Notes under the pieces: model-generated | The model's database searches: none | Told to the model about the DNA's origin: nothing | Seen by the model: the letters and a program-made list of their open reading frames with translations, nothing else | Position numbers and translations under genes: made by a program | Shown here: positions 41,915-51,843 of the stretch, one piece after another | Position numbering within the stretch: the first letter of the stretch is position 1 | How the letters are laid out: each line of letters opens with the position of its first letter | NCBI RefSeq assembly: GCF_018069755.1 | Contig: NZ_JAGQDE010000017.1 | Coordinates: 1 to 64,000, forward strand | Reading direction: 5' to 3' | DNA length: 64,000 nucleotides | Source of the DNA: Ideonella aquatica | GTDB lineage: Bacteria > Pseudomonadota > Gammaproteobacteria > Burkholderiales > Burkholderiaceae_C

Positions 41915-43501
41915 TCAGGCGGCGGCCGGCGGCGCGCCATCGCCACCACCCGAGGGCTTGCGACGACGGCGACGGCGGCGCTTGCGGGCCGGGGTGGCGT
42001 CTGCGCCCTCCTGCGGCCCATCGGCCGGGTCGGACTCATCGCCCTCGTCGTCGGCCTCGGCCTCGCGGGGCGCCTCAGTGGCCGCTGGCGCCGGCCGGGC
42101 CGGCTTGGGCGCACGCCGCGGCTTGTGCTGGCTTTCGCGCACCGCCTCGAGCAGGGCCTCGCGGTCCTCAGGGCTGCCCAGCGAGAAATCCTCCCACCAC
42201 TCGGCCAGCTCCGCCGGGATCTCGCCCACATCGGCGCGCAGGCGCAGGAAGTCAAAGCCGGCGCGAAAGCGCGGCTGCTCGACCAGGCCGAAGGCGCCAT
42301 TGGGCGTGCGGCGCTCGAAGCGCGGCTGCATCATCCAGATGTCGCGCATGTCGGCGGCCAGCTTGCCGCGGCCGGAGATGTCGCCGATGCGGGCATCGAA
42401 GACCGCGTCGATCGCCTGCTGCAGTGCGGGCGACGGGTGCTCGCCAGCGGCGCGGCGCTCGGCCCAACCGGCCTGCACGTCGTGCCACAGCATGCAGGCC
42501 AGCATGAAGCTGGGCGCCACCGCCTTGCCCTCGCCCACGCGGCGATCGGTGTCAGCCAGTGCCAGCTTGATGAACTTCTGGCGCGCGCTGCCGGACGGGG
42601 CGTTGAGCAGCGCGGCGTCGAGAATGGGGAAGACGCCGCGGCCCAGGCCCTGGGCCTGGATCTGCTCCAGGCTGGCCAGCGCATGGCCGGTCTGCAGCAG
42701 CTTGATCATCTCGTCGAACATGCGCGAGGCCGGCACATTGGCGAGCAGCGGGATGGCGGCGGCGATCGCCTTGTGCGTCTTGGGCTCGATCTTGAAGCCC
42801 AGCTTGGCGGCAAAGCGCACCACGCGCAGGATGCGCACCGGGTCTTCGCGGTAGCGGGTGGCCGGATCGCCAATCATGCGCAGCGTCTGCGCCCGCACGT
42901 CCTTGAAGCCATGGTGGTAGTCCACCACCAGCTGGCGCCGCGGGTCGTAGTACATCGCGTTGATCGTGAAGTCGCGGCGCGCAGCGTCCTCGATCTGCGG
43001 GCCCCAGACGTTGTCGCGCAGCACGCGGCCGTCGGCATCGACCACGTGGCTCTTGTTCTCGATCTCTTTCTTGGAGGTCTTCTCGTTGCCGGCCACCTGC
43101 TCGGCGGCGCTGGCGTCCATGTAGGCCCGGAAGGTGGAGACCTCGATCACCTCGTGGTCGCGGCCGCGGCCGTGGATCACGTGGACGATGCGAAAGCGCC
43201 GGCCGATGATGAAGGCACGGCGGAACAGGCCCTTGACCTGCTCCGGCGTGGCGTTGGTGGCGACGTCGAAATCCTTGGGCCGGCGGCCCACCAGCAGGTC
43301 GCGCACCGCGCCGCCGACGATGTAGGCCTCGAAACCGGCGTCTTGCAGCGTGGTGACCACGCGCACTGCGCGCTCATCCAGCAAAGAGGCGTCGATGCCA
43401 TGCTCGGCGGCCGGAATCTCCAGGCGCTTGCCCAGCGGAACGGCGGCGGGCTGTGTCGCTGCGGGCTTGCCCAGCAGCTTGTCGATGAATTTGCGGATCA
43501 T
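41915..43501 (-). CDS. pcnB: Poly(A) polymerase I
   Basis: 528 residues. The nucleotidyltransferase head has GGAVRDLLVGRRPKDFDVATNATPEQV (two catalytic Asp). The tRNA-NT/PAP neck follows (ARRDFTINAMYYDP, DPVRILRVVRFAAKLGF). The tail is long and very basic (RKRRRRRRRKP near the C-terminus), as is common in betaproteobacterial PcnB. It adds poly(A) to RNA 3' ends to aid decay. The start overlaps the HAD phosphatase stop by 4 nt (ATGA). Confidence 0.95.
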   Translation of the reverse strand: MIRKFIDKLLGKPAATQPAAVPLGKRLEIPAAEHGIDASLLDERAVRVVTTLQDAGFEAYIVGGAVRDLLVGRRPKDFDVATNATPEQVKGLFRRAFIIGRRFRIVHVIHGRGRDHEVIEVSTFRAYMDASAAEQVAGNEKTSKKEIENKSHVVDADGRVLRDNVWGPQIEDAARRDFTINAMYYDPRRQLVVDYHHGFKDVRAQTLRMIGDPATRYREDPVRILRVVRFAAKLGFKIEPKTHKAIAAAIPLLANVPASRMFDEMIKLLQTGHALASLEQIQAQGLGRGVFPILDAALLNAPSGSARQKFIKLALADTDRRVGEGKAVAPSFMLACMLWHDVQAGWAERRAAGEHPSPALQQAIDAVFDARIGDISGRGKLAADMRDIWMMQPRFERRTPNGAFGLVEQPRFRAGFDFLRLRADVGEIPAELAEWWEDFSLGSPEDREALLEAVRESQHKPRRAPKPARPAPAATEAPREAEADDEGDESDPADGPQEGADATPARKRRRRRRRKPSGGGDGAPPAAA

Positions 43502-44172
43502 GTCGCGTCGAAGAGGTCGATGACGCGCCAGCCGCGCTCGAGCGCGATCTGACGCAGGGCTGGCGTCGGGTTGGTGGCCACCGGGGTGGGCACCGCCTCG
43601 AGCAGCGGAAGGTCGTTGGTGGAGTCGCTGTAGAACAGCACGTCGTCAAAGTCAGCGAAGGACTGGCCCTGGCTGTGCAGCCAGGCCTGGACGCGCGCCA
43701 CCTTGCCTTCGCGGAAGGTGGGGGTGCCGCGGATGGCGCCGGTGGCGCGGCCGTCGGCGCCGCGCTCCAGCTCCACCGCCAGCAGGGTCTCGACGCCAAA
43801 GGCGGTGGCGATCGGCCGGGTGACGAACTCGTTGGTGGCGGTGACCACCGCCACCTGGTCGCCGCTCCGCTGGTGGGCGCGCACCAGCTCGATCGCCTCG
43901 AAGCGCAGCGCGGGGCTGATCACCTCCTGCATGAAGCGCTCGCGCGCGGCCTCGGCGTCGGCCAGCGGGCGATGGCGCCAGGCCGAGGTGGCGAAGTCCA
44001 CGTAGTCGGCCAGCACCAGCGTGCCGGCCTGGTACTGCTCGAAGAACTGCTGGTTGCGCGCGCGCCAGGCCTGGCCATCGGTCCAGCCGATGGCGCACAT
44101 GAACTCGCCAAAGGCGTGGTCGGAATCGGTGGGCAGCAGGGTGCCGTCCAGGTCGAACAGGGCCAGCTTCAT
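43498..44172 (-). CDS. HAD-IB family hydrolase (SerB-like phosphatase)
   Basis: 224 residues. HAD motif I FDLDGTLLPTDSDH, motif II VAVVTATNEF, motif III Lys in FREGKV and motif IV FYSDSTNDLPLLE. The cap and spacing fit HAD-IB hydrolases annotated as phosphoserine-phosphatase-like; the substrate is not known. It is tightly packed: overlaps hda by 4 nt upstream and pcnB by 4 nt downstream. Confidence 0.93.
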   Translation of the reverse strand: MKLALFDLDGTLLPTDSDHAFGEFMCAIGWTDGQAWRARNQQFFEQYQAGTLVLADYVDFATSAWRHRPLADAEAARERFMQEVISPALRFEAIELVRAHQRSGDQVAVVTATNEFVTRPIATAFGVETLLAVELERGADGRATGAIRGTPTFREGKVARVQAWLHSQGQSFADFDDVLFYSDSTNDLPLLEAVPTPVATNPTPALRQIALERGWRVIDLFDAT

Positions 44173-44843
44173 GCGGCCACCTCGCCTTCGGTGAGCATTT
44201 TCTTGAGCAGGGGCACGGTGACGGCGCGGCGCTCGGCCAGCGAGAAGCGGTCGAGCCGGTGCAGCAGGCTTTTCAGCGAGCCCAGGTCGCGCTCGAAGCG
44301 GGTCAGCAGGTAGTCCATCACCTCGTCGGACAGCATCAGGCCGCGCGCGTCGGCCTCGCGGCGCAGCACGGCGCGGGTGGCGGCTTCGTCCAGCGGCTGC
44401 AGCTCGAACACCGGGCCCCAGCCGAAGCGGGTGCGCAGGTCCTCGCGCAGCGGCAGGTCCACCGGCGGCAGGCGGGCGGCAGCAGCCATTTGCGTGCCAT
44501 GGGTGGCCGCCTCGACGAAGAGCGTGAAGGCGGCATGCTGGCGCGCCTCGTCCAGGTCCTGGGCGTCGTCGATGATGACCAGGCTCCAGGCCTCGTCAAA
44601 CTGCCAGGGCAGCGGTGTCGTGGCGTGGAACCAGGCCACCTGACCGCCCTGCCCCCGCACCCGCGCCGCCCAGGCCGCCAGCAGGTGCGACTTGCCGGTG
44701 CCGGCCCGCCCGTGCAGGAACACCGGCGGTCCCGGCTGGCGCCACTGCGTGAGCGCGTGCAGGGCCACGCCATTGGGGCCGGTGACGAAGTTGTCGAAGC
44801 CGGGCTCGGGACCCAGTCCGATGGCCAGCGGGATCTGCTTCAT
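44169..44843 (-). CDS. hda: DnaA regulatory inactivator Hda
   Basis: 224 residues from ATG 44843. DnaA-like AAA+ core: KQIPLAIGLGPEPGFDNFVTGPN, Walker A GRAGTGKSHLL, Walker B LVIIDDAQ, sensor-2 region at the C-terminus; no DNA-binding domain IV. With the sliding clamp it stimulates ATP hydrolysis by DnaA after initiation. The N-terminal MKQIPL is a clamp-binding-like peptide. Overlaps the permease stop by ATGA. Confidence 0.95.
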   Translation of the reverse strand: MKQIPLAIGLGPEPGFDNFVTGPNGVALHALTQWRQPGPPVFLHGRAGTGKSHLLAAWAARVRGQGGQVAWFHATTPLPWQFDEAWSLVIIDDAQDLDEARQHAAFTLFVEAATHGTQMAAAARLPPVDLPLREDLRTRFGWGPVFELQPLDEAATRAVLRREADARGLMLSDEVMDYLLTRFERDLGSLKSLLHRLDRFSLAERRAVTVPLLKKMLTEGEVAA

Positions 44844-45901
44844 CCGCGGTACAGCTCGCTTTGCAGGTAGGCAGCCAGCACGCGCCGCGCCGCCACCAGG
44901 GCCACCGCCGACAGCGGCAGCGCCGCCAGCACGCCGACGAAGCCGAACAGCTGGCCAAAGGCCATCAGCGCGAAGATCACCGCCAGCGGGTTCAGGCCAA
45001 TGCGCTCGCCCACCAGGCGGGGCGTCAGCACGAAACTCTCCAGCAACTGGCCCAGGCCGTAGACCACGGCCACCGCGCCCAGCCCGTACCAGCTGCCGAA
45101 CTGCAGCACCGCGCTCAGCAGCGCCAGCACCAGGCCCAGGCCAAAGCCCAGATAGGGGATGAAGACCAGCATGCCGGTGAACACGCCCACCGGCAGCGCC
45201 AGCTCGAAACCCGCCAGCGCCAGCGCGCCGGCATACCAGACGGACAGCACCAACATCACCATCAACTGGCCGCGCAGGTACTGGCCCAGCAGCTCGTCGC
45301 ACTCGCCCAGAAAGCTGTCGACCGAGGTGCGCATGCGCGGCGGCACCAACTGGCGCAGCCGCTCCATCATCTGCGGCCAGTCCAGCAGCAGGTAAAACAG
45401 CACCAGCGGCACCAGCACCAGGTTGCCCAGCACGGTGAGCACCACGCTGCCGCCCAGGCGGGCCGAGCTGAGCAGCGCCGCCAGGCCGTCCTCGAGGTTG
45501 CCACCCAGGCCCTTGAGCACCATGTCCTTGATGCCGGCCACGTCCAGACGCACCTCCAGGCCCAGCCTGGCCAGCGCCGGCGCCAGCACCTGGTTGGCCC
45601 ATTCGGCGCCGCGCGGGATCTGCTCGCGCAAGATGGGCAGTTCGCGGGCGATGATGGGCACTACCAGCAACGCCATCGCCAGCACCGACACACCCGCCAG
45701 CAGCACCGCCAGCGTGGCCGCCACCGAACGCGGCCAGCCGCGCCGCACCAGCGCCTCGGCCAGCGGCTGCAGCGCATAGGCCAGCACCGCGGCGATCAGA
45801 AAAGGCGTCAGCACCGGCGCGAGCAGCCACAGCAACGCCAGCACGACTGCGGCGATCAGCAGCCAGCTCAGCGACTGTCTCTGGGCAGGGGATAGGTTCA
45901 T
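44840..45901 (-). CDS. AI-2E/PerM family membrane transporter
   Basis: 353 residues from ATG 45901; a GTG seven codons earlier (45922) is possible. About seven or eight membrane helices, with the family blocks LAPVLTPFLIAAVLAYALQPL, VLVPLVLFYLLLDW and FIPYLGFGLGLVLALL. Members export diverse small molecules or ions (TqsA for AI-2, PerM unknown). Gene order permease-hda is widely conserved. Confidence 0.92.
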   Translation of the reverse strand: MNLSPAQRQSLSWLLIAAVVLALLWLLAPVLTPFLIAAVLAYALQPLAEALVRRGWPRSVAATLAVLLAGVSVLAMALLVVPIIARELPILREQIPRGAEWANQVLAPALARLGLEVRLDVAGIKDMVLKGLGGNLEDGLAALLSSARLGGSVVLTVLGNLVLVPLVLFYLLLDWPQMMERLRQLVPPRMRTSVDSFLGECDELLGQYLRGQLMVMLVLSVWYAGALALAGFELALPVGVFTGMLVFIPYLGFGLGLVLALLSAVLQFGSWYGLGAVAVVYGLGQLLESFVLTPRLVGERIGLNPLAVIFALMAFGQLFGFVGVLAALPLSAVALVAARRVLAAYLQSELYRG

Positions 45902-46052
45902 CGGTACACGGATCGACGGCACGCCTGTCCCGGCGGGGACACTGGCGGCGGCGGGGCTGTGCGGGTCACGGTCTCGGGGCCGGTGGCCCGCGTGGCCCAG
46001 TCAGGGCGACCGGCAGGAAGCAACACGATTGTACGGCGCGCGCCCATGTCGA

Positions 46053-46913
46053 TCAGGGCCGGGGCCGCCCGCGCAGCTCGGCCATGCGCTGGCGCAGCAG
46101 CTCGGCCTGCGGGCCCTCGGGGCGCTGGTCCAGACAGGTCTGCAGGTCGACCAGGGCCTCCCCTGGGCTGCCCAGTTCGGCCAGCAGCAGGCCGCGGTCG
46201 CGGCGCTCGTCCCAGTCGCCCGGCAGCAGGCGCACCAGACGCTGCTGCACCGCCAGCTGGCGCGCCAGGTCGCCCTGGCGCTCATGCACCGCCTTGAGGT
46301 TGCGCAGCATGCGCGCCAGCACCTCGCGCGGCTCGGCGGTCTGCAGAAACAGCCCCAGCGGCAGCTCGTCGTCGCCGGGCAGCCCCAGCTGCTGACGCCA
46401 GGGCGCCAGACGCTGCGCCAAGCGATCGCGCGACAGCGACTCGCCGGTGAAAGGGTCAACCACCACCTCGCCGGCCGGCAGCCGCAGCTTGACCAGGAAA
46501 TGGCCCGGGAACGAGATGCCGCGCGCGGTCAGGCCGATCTGCTGGGCGATCTCGATGTACAGCAGCGCCAGCGAGATCGGGATGCCCCGCCTCGTCTGCA
46601 GCACCCGGTGCAGGTAGCTGTTGTCGGCATGGTGGTAGTCGTTGACATTGCCGGCAAAGCCCAGCTCACGGAAGAAGAAACGGTTGAGCATGCGCAGCCG
46701 GTGGGCTGGCGGCGCATCGGCGGGCAGGCGCTGGCGCAGGCGGTCGGCAAGCTGGTCGATCTCGTCGAGCACGGCCTGCACATCCAGCGTCGGGTGATCG
46801 TCCTGGGCCAGCAGGATCGCGGCTTCAAGCAGCGCGATCTCGCTGCCCTCAGCCACCAGCGACGAGAAGTAGTCCAGCGGATGGGCCGGCGCGAAGCGCG
46901 GCGTCTGGGCCAT
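46053..46913 (-). CDS. SirB1-type transglutaminase-like/TPR protein
   Basis: 286 residues from ATG 46913. The N-terminal transglutaminase-like fold has NDYHHADNSYLHRVLQTRRGIPISLALLY and GISFPGHFLVKL, the SirB1 signature. The C-terminal ~80 residues form tetratricopeptide-like helices (LRNLKAVHERQGDLARQLAVQQRLVRLL). Activity is unknown and the catalytic Cys of true transglutaminases is not evident. It starts 5 bp after murJ. Confidence 0.9.
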   Translation of the reverse strand: MAQTPRFAPAHPLDYFSSLVAEGSEIALLEAAILLAQDDHPTLDVQAVLDEIDQLADRLRQRLPADAPPAHRLRMLNRFFFRELGFAGNVNDYHHADNSYLHRVLQTRRGIPISLALLYIEIAQQIGLTARGISFPGHFLVKLRLPAGEVVVDPFTGESLSRDRLAQRLAPWRQQLGLPGDDELPLGLFLQTAEPREVLARMLRNLKAVHERQGDLARQLAVQQRLVRLLPGDWDERRDRGLLLAELGSPGEALVDLQTCLDQRPEGPQAELLRQRMAELRGRPRP

Positions 46914-46918
46914 TCCGC

Positions 46919-48475
46919 TCAGCCCCGGCGCGCGAACTGGCGCAGGTTCAGGCCCAGCGCCCACAGCACACCAAAGTACAGCAGCGCGGCCACCGCCAGT
47001 GCCCCGAACAGCAGGCCGGCGCGCAGCAGCCACTGGGCCTGCAAGGCGACCCAATCCAGCCGCCAGGCCACCCAGCCCAGCCAGCCGGCCAGCACCGCCG
47101 AAGCCACCACCACCCGCGCAATGAAGCCGCCCCAACCGGGCTCGGGCATGTAGATGCCGCGCTCGCGCAGACCGCGCAGCAGCCAGCCGGCATTGACCAT
47201 GGCCCCCAGGCTCGTCGCCAGCGCCAAGCCGGCATGGCCCAGCCAGGGCACGAAGGCGGCGTTCATGACCTGGGTGGCCAGCAGCACCACGATGGCGATG
47301 CGCACCGGCGTGCGGATGTCCTGCTGGGCGTAGAAGCCCGGCGCCAGCACCTTGACGCCGATCAGGCCGATCAGGCCCACGCCGTAGCCCTGCACCGCCA
47401 GCGTGCTCATGCGCAGCGCCCGCTCGTCGAAGGCGCCGTGGTGGAACAGCACCGCCATCAGCGGCAGGCCGAACACCAGCATCGCCAGCGCACAGGGCCA
47501 GGCCAGCATCAGCGCAAGCCGCAGGCCCCAGTCGAGGTGGCCCGAGTAGCCCTGCGCGTCGCCGCGCGCCTTCAGCGCCGACAGGCCCGGTGTGAGCACC
47601 ACGCCCAGCGCCACACCCAGCAGCGCCGTGGGGAACTCCATCAACCGGTCGGCGTAGGTCAGCCAGGACACCGCACCCGCACCCAGGTGCGAGGCGATCT
47701 GGCTGTTGATCAGCAGCGAGATCTGCGCCACCGACACACCCAGCAGCGCCGGCGCCATCTGCGACAGCACGCGGCGCACGCCCGGGTGGTGCCAGGCGCT
47801 GCGCAGCCGCGCCGGCGTCAGGCCGATGCGCGGCAGGCAGCCAATGCGCGCCAGCGCCGGCACCTGCACCGCCAGCTGCAGCACGCCACCCAGCACCACG
47901 CCCACCGACAGCGCATGGATCGGCCGGATGCCGTGGCGCTCCAGCAGTGGCGTCAGGCCCCAGGCACAAGCGATCACCGACAGGTTCAGCAGCACCGGCG
48001 TGGCCGCCGGCACGACGAAGCGCTTCCAGGTGTTCAGGATGCCGGCCGCCAGCGCCACCATCGACATGAAGCCGATGTAGGGGAACATCCAGCGCGTCAT
48101 CAGGACCGCCAGATCCAGCTCTTCGAGGCCGGCGCCGAACAGCCAGACAATCAGCGGCGCGCCGGCCACACCGATCACGCAGGTCGCCAGCAGCGCCCAG
48201 GCCAGCATGGTGGCGACGGCGTCGATCAGGCGGCGCGTGGCCTCGTCGCCGTCGGTCTCGCGGCTGGCGGCCAGGATGGGCACGAAGGCGGCCGAGAACG
48301 CGCCCTCGGCAAACAGCCGACGCAGCAGATTGGGGATGCGAAACGCGATGTTGAACGCGTCGGTCATGGCGCTGGCGCCGAAGGCGTGCGCCACCAGTTG
48401 CTCGCGCACCAGGCCGGTGACGCGCGACAACAGGGTCCAGAGAGAGACGGTGGTGGCCGCCTTGAGCAGGTTCAT
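46919..48475 (-). CDS. murJ: Lipid II flippase MurJ
   Basis: 518 residues, about fourteen membrane helices. [33 protein letters not shown], then [22 protein letters not shown], the MOP-superfamily signature. It flips lipid II across the inner membrane for peptidoglycan synthesis. Divergent from rpsT. Confidence 0.97.
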   Translation of the reverse strand: MNLLKAATTVSLWTLLSRVTGLVREQLVAHAFGASAMTDAFNIAFRIPNLLRRLFAEGAFSAAFVPILAASRETDGDEATRRLIDAVATMLAWALLATCVIGVAGAPLIVWLFGAGLEELDLAVLMTRWMFPYIGFMSMVALAAGILNTWKRFVVPAATPVLLNLSVIACAWGLTPLLERHGIRPIHALSVGVVLGGVLQLAVQVPALARIGCLPRIGLTPARLRSAWHHPGVRRVLSQMAPALLGVSVAQISLLINSQIASHLGAGAVSWLTYADRLMEFPTALLGVALGVVLTPGLSALKARGDAQGYSGHLDWGLRLALMLAWPCALAMLVFGLPLMAVLFHHGAFDERALRMSTLAVQGYGVGLIGLIGVKVLAPGFYAQQDIRTPVRIAIVVLLATQVMNAAFVPWLGHAGLALATSLGAMVNAGWLLRGLRERGIYMPEPGWGGFIARVVVASAVLAGWLGWVAWRLDWVALQAQWLLRAGLLFGALAVAALLYFGVLWALGLNLRQFARRG

Positions 48476-48525
48476 GCGGTGGGCCGCCCGGGGTGCGGGC
48501 CGCCATGCCAGGGCAAAGCCGCGGG

Positions 48526-48531
48526 ATTATA
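48526..48531 (-). promoter_or_regulatory. Candidate -10 of murJ
   Basis: TATAAT on the minus strand, 50 bp before the murJ start; no good -35 is visible 17-18 bp upstream. It lies back to back with the rpsT promoter. Confidence 0.45.
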
Positions 48532-48552
48532 GGGACGGCTCCCGGCTTTGGC

Positions 48553-48582
48553 TTGCCATGCTGACTCCGAAAATGCTATACT
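48553..48582 (+). promoter_or_regulatory. Promoter of rpsT
   Basis: TTGCCA (48553-48558), 18-bp spacer, TGC-TATACT (-10 at 48577-48582 with an extended TGn). The rpsT ATG is 36 bp downstream. Confidence 0.7.
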
Positions 48583-48617
48583 CGACAGTCTTTACCACCT
48601 GGACCCAATTCCAAGCA

Positions 48618-48914
48618 ATGGCCACTTCCTCCAAAGCCAAGAAGAAGACCGTTCGTCTCGCGTCGGGCCGCAAGCGCGCCCGCCAGGACGTCAACCTGAA
48701 CGCCGCCAACACCTCGCTGCGTTCGAAGTTCCGCACCTCGATCAAGAACGTGCTCAAGGCCGTCGCCGCTGGTGACAAGGGCCAGGCCACCGACCTGTTC
48801 AAGACTGCCCAGAGCGTGATCGACTCGATCGCCGACAAGGGCATCTTCCACAAGAACAAGGCTGCTCGCCACAAGAGCCGCCTGTCCGCCAAGATCAAGG
48901 CGCTCGCTGCCTGA
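48618..48914 (+). CDS. rpsT: 30S ribosomal protein S20
   Basis: 98 residues starting [42 protein letters not shown] and the basic C-terminus [18 protein letters not shown] are typical. Single-gene unit with its own promoter and terminator, divergent from murJ. Confidence 0.98.
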   Translation: MATSSKAKKKTVRLASGRKRARQDVNLNAANTSLRSKFRTSIKNVLKAVAAGDKGQATDLFKTAQSVIDSIADKGIFHKNKAARHKSRLSAKIKALAA

Positions 48915-48936
48915 CAGCACTCTCCAGGTGGAAGAC

Positions 48937-48964
48937 AAAAGGCCCCGCACTGCGGGGCCTTTTT
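48937..48964 (+). terminator. Rho-independent terminator of rpsT
   Basis: Stem AAAAGGCCCCGC / GCGGGGCCTTTT with a 3-nt loop and a run of T residues, 22 bases after the rpsT stop. The A-run also gives a T-run on the other strand, so it can serve the convergent DUF3579 gene. Confidence 0.95.
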
Positions 48965-49019
48965 CATGTCCGCGCCACGGCGGGCCACGCCACAGGATGT
49001 GGCGTTGTCGGCGCAAGCC

Positions 49020-49343
49020 TCATGCGGACGGGGGATCGGGCAGCAGGCAGGCCTCGGACACCTGCAGGTGGTTGTCCTTGGCAAAGTTCATCACGAAGTC
49101 CCAGGCCATGGGCTCAAGGTCGCGCAGCTTCTCGTTGACGATCACGCACTTCACGCCGTTGATCACCCGCGGCACACAGTAGGGCGAGTAGCCAATGAAG
49201 GCGCCAATGCCGCCCGCGCCGCCCCCGGGGCGGAAGCAGGACATCGCGCCGGCCAGGCGCTCGGCCCAGTCGCTGGGGCGGAAGGTACGGCCCTCCAGCG
49301 TGATGCCTTGGATGAAGAACTCGCGGGGCTTGGTGACGGACAT
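49020..49343 (-). CDS. DUF3579 family protein
   Basis: 107 residues starting MSVTKPREFFIQGITLEGRTFRPSDWAERL, with SYSPYCVPRVINGVKCVIVNE-type strands. It belongs to a betaproteobacterial family of unknown function normally found just before argD, as here (divergent, 273 bp apart). Confidence 0.9.
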   Translation of the reverse strand: MSVTKPREFFIQGITLEGRTFRPSDWAERLAGAMSCFRPGGGAGGIGAFIGYSPYCVPRVINGVKCVIVNEKLRDLEPMAWDFVMNFAKDNHLQVSEACLLPDPPSA

Positions 49344-49530
49344 GGGCGCAGGATGTGGCGGCAGCGGCGAGCGTACGGGAACAAGCTGGCACGGCGCTGT
49401 CGCGAGGTGCCGTTTGTTTTCAGGATGCGGAAGAGAAGCACGTATTGTGCCCCGATCGTGTTGCAACGCAGCATGCATGGCGACTCCTGTGCGGTCTTTC
49501 GACCTTGTCGCCCGTTTCAGGTGCGGGCTT

Positions 49531-49536
49531 TAGAAT
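49531..49536 (+). promoter_or_regulatory. Candidate -10 of argD-argF
   Basis: TAGAAT, 80 bp before the argD ATG. The best -35 (TTGTCG at 49505) is 20 bp away, longer than ideal. No ArgR box was identified by eye. Confidence 0.35.
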
Positions 49537-49616
49537 CCCATCAGGCCGGTGCGTGAAATGAGGCGCTGCCGGCCTTTCTATTTGTGCCCCCACATATCGA
49601 CTGGAGTCCCCCGGAA

Positions 49617-50807
49617 ATGACCGCCTCGATGCCCCACGTGATGAACACCTATGGCCGGCTGCCGATCGCGCTGTCGCACGGCCGAGGCTGCCGCGTCTGG
49701 GACACCGAGGGCCGACGCTACCTGGACGGCCTGGGCGGCATCGCCGTCAACACCCTGGGCCATGCCCATCCCAAGCTGCTGGCCGAGCTGACCGACCAGA
49801 TGGGCAAGCTCATCCACTGCAGCAACTACTACGAGAACCCGCTGCAGGAGGCGCTGGGCGCCAAGCTGGCCGAGCTCTCGGGCCTGTCGGCCGCTTTCTT
49901 CTGCTCCACCGGCCTGGAAGCCAATGAGGCCGCGCTGAAGATCGCCCGCAAGTTCGGTCATGACCAGGGCATCGAGCGCCCGGAGGTGATCGTCTTCGAG
50001 AAGGCCTTCCATGGCCGCTCGATCGCCACCCTCAGCGCCACCGGCAACCCCAAGGTGCAGGAAGGCTTCGGGCCGCTGGTCGAGGGTTTCATCCGCGTGC
50101 CCTTCAACGACATCGCCGCGCTGCGCGCCCACAGCGCCAACCGCAACATCACCGCGGTCTTCCTGGAGACGATCCAGGGCGAGGGCGGCATCAACCCGGC
50201 GCGCTGGGACTACCTGCGCGAGGTGCGCGCGCTGTGCGATGCCAATGGCTGGCTGCTGATGCTCGACGAGGTGCAGTGCGGCATCGGTCGCACCGGCAAG
50301 TGGTTTGCCCACCAGTGGGCGGGCATCGTCCCCGATGTGATGCCGCTGGCCAAGGGCCTGGGCTCGGGCGTGCCGATCGGCGCAGTGGTGGTGGGCCCGA
50401 AGGCACTGAACGTCTTCGGCCCCGGCAACCACGGCACCACCTTCGGCGGCAACCCGCTGTCGATGCGCGCCGGCATCGCCACGCTGAAGATCATGGAAGA
50501 AGACGGCGTGATGGCCAACGCCGCCGCCGTGGGCGCCCACCTGAAGGCCGCGCTGCAGCGCGAGCTGTCCGGGCTGCCCGGTGTGAAGGAGGTGCGCGGT
50601 GAAGGTCTGATGCTGGGCATCGAGCTGACGCGCCCCTGCGGTGTGATCCTCACCCGTGCCATGGAAGCCGGCCTGCTGCTGTCGGTCACCGCCGACACCG
50701 TGGTGCGCCTGGTGCCGCCGCTGATCCTCACGCAGGACGAGGCCGACGAGATCGTCAGCCTGCTGGTGCCGGTGATCAAGACCTTCCTGGCCGAGCAGAG
50801 CGCATGA
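49617..50807 (+). CDS. argD: Acetylornithine aminotransferase
   Basis: 396 residues from ATG 49617. Class III aminotransferase: DTEGRRYLDGLGGIAVNTLGH, FCSTGLEANEAALKIARK, LMLDEVQCGIGRTGKW and the PLP lysine in PLAKGLGSGVPIG. It converts N-acetylglutamate semialdehyde to acetylornithine in arginine synthesis. The end overlaps or abuts argF. Confidence 0.97.
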   Translation: MTASMPHVMNTYGRLPIALSHGRGCRVWDTEGRRYLDGLGGIAVNTLGHAHPKLLAELTDQMGKLIHCSNYYENPLQEALGAKLAELSGLSAAFFCSTGLEANEAALKIARKFGHDQGIERPEVIVFEKAFHGRSIATLSATGNPKVQEGFGPLVEGFIRVPFNDIAALRAHSANRNITAVFLETIQGEGGINPARWDYLREVRALCDANGWLLMLDEVQCGIGRTGKWFAHQWAGIVPDVMPLAKGLGSGVPIGAVVVGPKALNVFGPGNHGTTFGGNPLSMRAGIATLKIMEEDGVMANAAAVGAHLKAALQRELSGLPGVKEVRGEGLMLGIELTRPCGVILTRAMEAGLLLSVTADTVVRLVPPLILTQDEADEIVSLLVPVIKTFLAEQSA

Positions 50808-50824
50808 AACCCGGAGACACGCTG

Positions 50825-51766
50825 ATGAAGCACTACCTGCAGTTCAAGGATTTCCGGGCCGAGGAATACGCCTACCTGTTCGAGCGCGCCCGCATCATCA
50901 AGAGCCGCTTCAAGAATTACGAGAAATACCAGCCGCTGGCCGACCGCACACTGGCGATGATCTTCGAGAAGGCCAGCACCCGCACCCGCGTCAGCTTCGA
51001 GGCCGGCATGTACCAGATGGGCGGCTCGGTGGTGCACCTGACCACCGGCGACAGCCAGCTGGGCCGCGCCGAGCCGGTGGAGGACAGTGCACGGGTGATC
51101 AGCCGCATGGTCGACATCGTGATGATCCGCACCTTCGGCCAGGACAAGCTCAACACCTTTGCCGCGCACAGCCGGGTGCCGGTGATCAACGGCCTGACCA
51201 ACGAGTTCCACCCCTGCCAGATCCTGGCCGACCTGTTCACCTACCTGGAGCACCGCGCCCCGGTGGGCGCGCGCGGCTACGACCTGGGCTGCCTGCAGGG
51301 CAAGGTGGTGGCCTGGGTGGGTGACGGCAACAACATGGCCAACACCTGGCTGCAGGCCGCCGAGATCCTGGGCTTCACGGTGCATGTCAGCACGCCCGGC
51401 GGCTACGAGGTGGATCCGGCCGTGGCCGGCATCAGCGACCGCGCCTGCTACAAGGTCTTCGACAACCCGCTCGAAGCCTGCCGCGGCGCCCACCTGGTGA
51501 CCACCGACGTCTGGACCAGCATGGGCTACGAGGCGGAGAACGAGGCCCGCATCAAGGCCTTTGCCGACTGGTGCGTCGATGCCGAGATGATGGCCGTGGC
51601 CCAGCCCGACGCGCTGTTCATGCACTGCCTGCCGGCGCACCGCGGCGAGGAGGTCACCGCCGAGGTGATCGACGGGCCGCAGTCGGTGGTCTGGGACGAA
51701 GCGGAGAACAGGATGCACGTGCAGAAGGCACTCATGGAGTACCTTCTGCTCGGCCGGATCGGCTGA
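50825..51766 (+). CDS. argF: Ornithine carbamoyltransferase
   Basis: 313 residues from ATG 50825, chosen because CGGAG lies 8 nt upstream and MKHYLQFKDF aligns with family N-termini; an ATG at 50804 overlapping the argD stop (ATGA) is the alternative. Motifs: carbamoyl-phosphate loop KASTRTR, HPCQILAD, TDVWTSMG, and ornithine-binding HCLPAHRGEEV. It makes citrulline from ornithine and carbamoyl phosphate. A second, silent copy of the last ~20 codons lies downstream at 51844-51909. Confidence 0.97.
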   Translation: MKHYLQFKDFRAEEYAYLFERARIIKSRFKNYEKYQPLADRTLAMIFEKASTRTRVSFEAGMYQMGGSVVHLTTGDSQLGRAEPVEDSARVISRMVDIVMIRTFGQDKLNTFAAHSRVPVINGLTNEFHPCQILADLFTYLEHRAPVGARGYDLGCLQGKVVAWVGDGNNMANTWLQAAEILGFTVHVSTPGGYEVDPAVAGISDRACYKVFDNPLEACRGAHLVTTDVWTSMGYEAENEARIKAFADWCVDAEMMAVAQPDALFMHCLPAHRGEEVTAEVIDGPQSVVWDEAENRMHVQKALMEYLLLGRIG

Positions 51767-51843
51767 AGGCCGGGCCGGCGGCCCGCCAGGGCCGGCAGCC
51801 TGTTTCGGCGCAGGGTCATGTCCGCGCAGCGGACGTGAGCCGT

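Noticed and set aside
44844-45830. N-terminal extension of Hda
   Set aside because: It is a shadow of the PerM-like gene; Hda homologues start at MKQIPL.
46914-48506. 531-codon N-terminal extension of the SirB1-like protein
   Set aside because: It overlaps murJ completely in another frame and has low-complexity Arg/Ala/Gly composition; MAQTPRFAPAHPLDYF is the family start.
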